Shown: positions 61,601-64,000 of the stretch, piece after piece
How the letters are laid out: every line of letters starts with the position of its first letter
Numbering within the stretch: the stretch's first letter is position 1
Origin: Shewanella sp. 1CM18E
GTDB lineage: Bacteria; Pseudomonadota; Gammaproteobacteria; Enterobacterales; Shewanellaceae
DNA: 64,000 nucleotides
Direction: 5' to 3'
Assembly: GCF_023161665.1 (NCBI RefSeq)
Contig: NZ_JALNTW010000009.1
Coordinates: 1 to 64,000 of the forward strand
The notes under the pieces: model-generated
Databases searched by the model: none
Seen by the model: the letters and a program-made list of their open reading frames with translations, nothing else
What the model was told of the DNA's origin: nothing
Program-made: the position numbers and the translations under genes

Positions 61601-62561
61601 CCGTATTTTGGCCATTTTGGCGTTAATCGTATTAATTGGTGCACTAGTATATGGATTAATCCTTGCTTACACCCCCAAGCCACAGCTGCTGCAAGGACAG
61701 ATTGAAGCGCGTGAATATAACGTGTCATCTAAGGTGCCTGGCCGTGTTGAAGAGGTTCTTGTTAGGCGTGGTGACAAAGTCACTGAAGGCGACTTGCTAT
61801 ACGCCATTTACAGCCCTGAGTTAAAAGCGAAATTGATGCAAGCTGAGGGTGGCCGAGATGCGGCGCTAGCGATGCAGCAAGAGGCTGATAATGGTGCGCG
61901 TAAGCAACAAGTTGCCGCCTCAAAGGAGCAGTGGTTAAAAGCGCAAGCGGCAGCCAAACTGGCGCGTACTACTTTTGATCGCGTTGAAGTGCTGTTTAAT
62001 GAAGGTGTACTGGCCAGACAAAAGCGCGACGAAGCTTTTACTCAGTGGCAAGCGGCTAAATATACCGAACAAGCAGCATTAGCCATGTATCAAATGGCTG
62101 ATGAAGGTGCGCGAGTAGAAACCAAAGCTGCGGCTGCGGGTAATGCGCGTATGGCAGAAGGTGCGGTTAATGAAGTCACCGCAATTTTGTCAGACAGCCA
62201 AATGCGCTCTCCTAAAACCGGTGAGATCAGTGAAGTGTTACTACAAGCTGGCGAGCTAGCACCAAGTGGTTTCCCTGTGGTGAGCTTGATTGATATGAGC
62301 GATGCGTGGGCGGTGTTCCAAGTACGTGAAGATCAGCTTAAACAGTTCAAGCAAGCTGATGTGTTAAAGCTAACAATTCCAGCGCTGGATCAGCAAGTTG
62401 AGTTTACTGTTAGCCACATTTCCGTGATGGGCGACTTTGCGACTTGGCGAGCGACTGAAAGTGGTCACGACTTTGATATGCGAACATTCCAAGTGGAACT
62501 TCGTCCTAATCAGCCTATTGCCGATCTACGAGTAGGTATGTCGGTGCTATTCACCCTTTAA
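61590..62561 (+). CDS. HlyD-family membrane fusion (adaptor) protein
   Basis: 323-residue periplasmic adaptor anchored by one helix (about 6-28). Biotinyl-lipoyl half motifs flank the coiled coil: VSSKVPGRVEEVLVRRGDKVTEGDLLY near 45-71, and MRSPKTGEISEVLLQAGELAPSG near 206-228. A beta-barrel domain follows. It bridges the permeases and the TolC-type protein. Closest architecture to YbhG/YhiI-type adaptors of ABC-2 exporters. Confidence 0.9.
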   Translation: MRTNRILAILALIVLIGALVYGLILAYTPKPQLLQGQIEAREYNVSSKVPGRVEEVLVRRGDKVTEGDLLYAIYSPELKAKLMQAEGGRDAALAMQQEADNGARKQQVAASKEQWLKAQAAAKLARTTFDRVEVLFNEGVLARQKRDEAFTQWQAAKYTEQAALAMYQMADEGARVETKAAAAGNARMAEGAVNEVTAILSDSQMRSPKTGEISEVLLQAGELAPSGFPVVSLIDMSDAWAVFQVREDQLKQFKQADVLKLTIPALDQQVEFTVSHISVMGDFATWRATESGHDFDMRTFQVELRPNQPIADLRVGMSVLFTL

Positions 62562-62578
62562 GGCAAGAGAGGCAGGCT

Positions 62579-63760
62579 GTGATAAAGGCGCTAAAGCGAG
62601 AGTTTACCGCTCTGCAAGACGACCCTTGGCAGTTAGCATTGGTTAGCTATATTCCGCTAATCAGCATTATTGCTCTATGGTTGCTTTTTAGTGCAGGGCT
62701 ACCAAGACAGCTCCCTGTAGCTGTCGTTGATTTGGATAATAGCCAAATCAGCCGCGCCTTAGCACGGCAACTGCAAGCTAATCCCGTGACTAAGCCGATT
62801 AGTTATACCGGGCTGCCAAGTGCTGAGGCTGCGATGAAGCAAGGTGAAGTCTATGCCTTGCTAGTGTTGCCTTATGGTCTTAAGCGCGATTTACTTACCT
62901 CAAAAACACCAACAATCGATATTCGTTATAACAGCCAGTTTTTACTGGTAGGTAAGCTATTGTCGAGCCAGTTACAAGCGAGCATGGCTGATGGCTTAAA
63001 ACCCTTAGGTGAGCTTAAGTTGCTTGCTGCTGGTGTGCCTATGGAGCGCGTTGCAGTTAACTTAAGCCCAGTTAGCAGTCAAACAACCGCGCTGTTTAAC
63101 CGCAACAATAATTATGTCGGCTTTTTAGTACCGCCGGTATTAATTGCTTTGCTGCAGCTGGTGGCCATGATGGTATTTGCCAATAGCCTTAATCGTGAGC
63201 TGCGCTGGAATACCACTAAGCAATGGTATCAATTAGGTGTCGGCAAAGTGATAGCCGCAAAAATAGTCTTCTATACACCGTTAGTCTTGCTGCATGGTGG
63301 CTTTATTCTAGCGCTAATTTACCTGTATTTGGGCTTGCCTATCGCTGGCAGTATTGCTGTGCTGTTAATTGCTCAAACATTGATGTTGCTTGCGGTATGG
63401 CTGATTGTATTGACGATTTTCTTCGTGCTAAAAGACAGTGCGCGAGTGATAAGTTTTTGCACCGCAATGTTTGCCCCTGCTTTTGCATTTATGGGAGTGA
63501 CGTTTCCAACCCATGAAATGCCAGAGCTTGCCCAATGGTGGCGAGTGATTATGCCAACTAGCCATTATATTGAAACCCATATTGCCGTGGTGAGTTACGG
63601 CCAAAGCTTAATTGCCAGTTTGCCGCAAATGCTCAGTTATTGGGGCTTCTTACTATTGCTTATTCCTATCGTTATTTTTGCGAAGAAGGGCTTTGATGAA
63701 GCAGAATTAGAGGCTTCATCAGCGGCTGCAAGTTCTGCTGCTTTGGTAAAGGAGCAATAA
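62579..63760 (+). CDS. ABC-2 type exporter permease (first)
   Basis: 393 residues: one helix near the N-terminus (about 24-43), a large periplasmic domain, and five helices in the C-terminal half (from about 181), the YhhJ/YbhS-type ABC-2 layout. Start GTG with AGAGGCAGG upstream. The substrate is unknown. No ATP-binding subunit is seen in the window, so it must be encoded further on or elsewhere if the complex is a true ABC exporter. Confidence 0.88.
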   Translation: MIKALKREFTALQDDPWQLALVSYIPLISIIALWLLFSAGLPRQLPVAVVDLDNSQISRALARQLQANPVTKPISYTGLPSAEAAMKQGEVYALLVLPYGLKRDLLTSKTPTIDIRYNSQFLLVGKLLSSQLQASMADGLKPLGELKLLAAGVPMERVAVNLSPVSSQTTALFNRNNNYVGFLVPPVLIALLQLVAMMVFANSLNRELRWNTTKQWYQLGVGKVIAAKIVFYTPLVLLHGGFILALIYLYLGLPIAGSIAVLLIAQTLMLLAVWLIVLTIFFVLKDSARVISFCTAMFAPAFAFMGVTFPTHEMPELAQWWRVIMPTSHYIETHIAVVSYGQSLIASLPQMLSYWGFLLLLIPIVIFAKKGFDEAELEASSAAASSAALVKEQ

Positions 63761-63763
63761 TAT

Positions 63764-64000
63764 ATGAGCCTGTTACAGCTAATTTGGGCTGAGCTTAAAG
63801 CGATCCTCGCAGATAAAACCATAGTTATTACCGTGTTTGGTGGCGTGCTATTTTACTCGATTTTGTATCCACTGCCGTATTTGCATCAGGTACCGACTGA
63901 GCAGCAGCTTGTGGTTATTGATCATGATAGATCGTCGCTGAGTCGTCAGTTAGTGCGTCATGCTGATGCCAGCCCCAAAATAGCAGTGATTGCCGAACTA
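63764..64000 (+). CDS. ABC-2 type exporter permease (second), cut by window edge
   Basis: Begins with ATG at 63764, AGGAG about 9 bases upstream, 3 bases after the first permease. The 79 codons in the window read MSLLQLIWAELKAILADKT followed by a hydrophobic helix (IVITVFGGVLFYSILYPLPY) and a segment LVVIDHDRSSLSRQLVRHA. This matches the N-terminus of the first permease (VAVVDLDNSQISRALARQL), so it is a paralogous partner. The rest lies outside the window. Confidence 0.85.
   Translation, partial: MSLLQLIWAELKAILADKTIVITVFGGVLFYSILYPLPYLHQVPTEQQLVVIDHDRSSLSRQLVRHADASPKIAVIAEL

Overview
The window reads as a chromosomal segment of a marine gammaproteobacterium of the genus Shewanella or a very close relative. 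The evidence is gene order: ubiE-ubiJ-ubiB-tatABC-tatD-hemB, priA-argS-SPOR-hslVU, a complete MSHA type IV pilus locus, then mreBCD-maf-rng-yhdP-nitrilase-tldD. Species assignment is not possible by eye. Most of the window is conserved core genome. No insertion sequence with a transposase, prophage, CRISPR array or tRNA gene was seen.

Layout. Positions 1-890 hold the 3' end of a 5S rRNA and its terminator, a disrupted second 5S-like tail, and a short transposase-less inverted-repeat element. 895-5105 (minus) is a compact operon: small exported protein, tatD, a membrane diguanylate cyclase and hemB. 5278-9820 (minus) carries ubiE-ubiJ-ubiB-tatABC (quinone biosynthesis and twin-arginine export). 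10025-16180 is a mixed stretch: an arginase-family enzyme, rraA, a small membrane protein with a structured leader, a PAP2 phosphatase paired with a glycosyltransferase, a Crp-family regulator, deoD and a DUF971 protein. 16297-22998 (minus) holds priA, argS, an FtsN-like SPOR protein, hslV and hslU, with a good RpoH-type promoter before hslV. 23329-27191 (plus) holds a small exported FimV-like protein, a second and longer copy of the inverted-repeat element, rpmE with a structured leader, a secreted nuclease and malic enzyme.

27514-48210 (plus) is the mannose-sensitive haemagglutinin (MSHA) pilus locus. csrD/mshH leads, followed by the assembly module mshI-I2-J-K-L-M-N-E-G-F, then the pilin module mshB, two tandem major-pilin genes, a strong terminator, and mshC-D-O-P-Q. 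MshE has two c-di-GMP-binding-type N-terminal motifs. The diguanylate cyclase at the left and the degenerate GGDEF/EAL protein CsrD therefore fit a c-di-GMP/Csr-controlled attachment programme (inference).

48394-60008 (plus) is the cell-shape and envelope block mreB-mreC-mreD-maf-rng-yhdP-nitrilase-tldD. 60209-64000 starts an export operon: TolC-type outer-membrane factor, HlyD-type adaptor and two ABC-2 permeases, the last cut by the window edge.

No wholly new multi-gene system was found. The best leads are the inverted-repeat family with two alignable copies, the disrupted 5S tail, the tandem diverged MshA pilins, the PA14-containing 1480-residue MshQ, the unusual yhdP/nitrilase overlap, and the small membrane gene whose start codon lies in a perfect hairpin.
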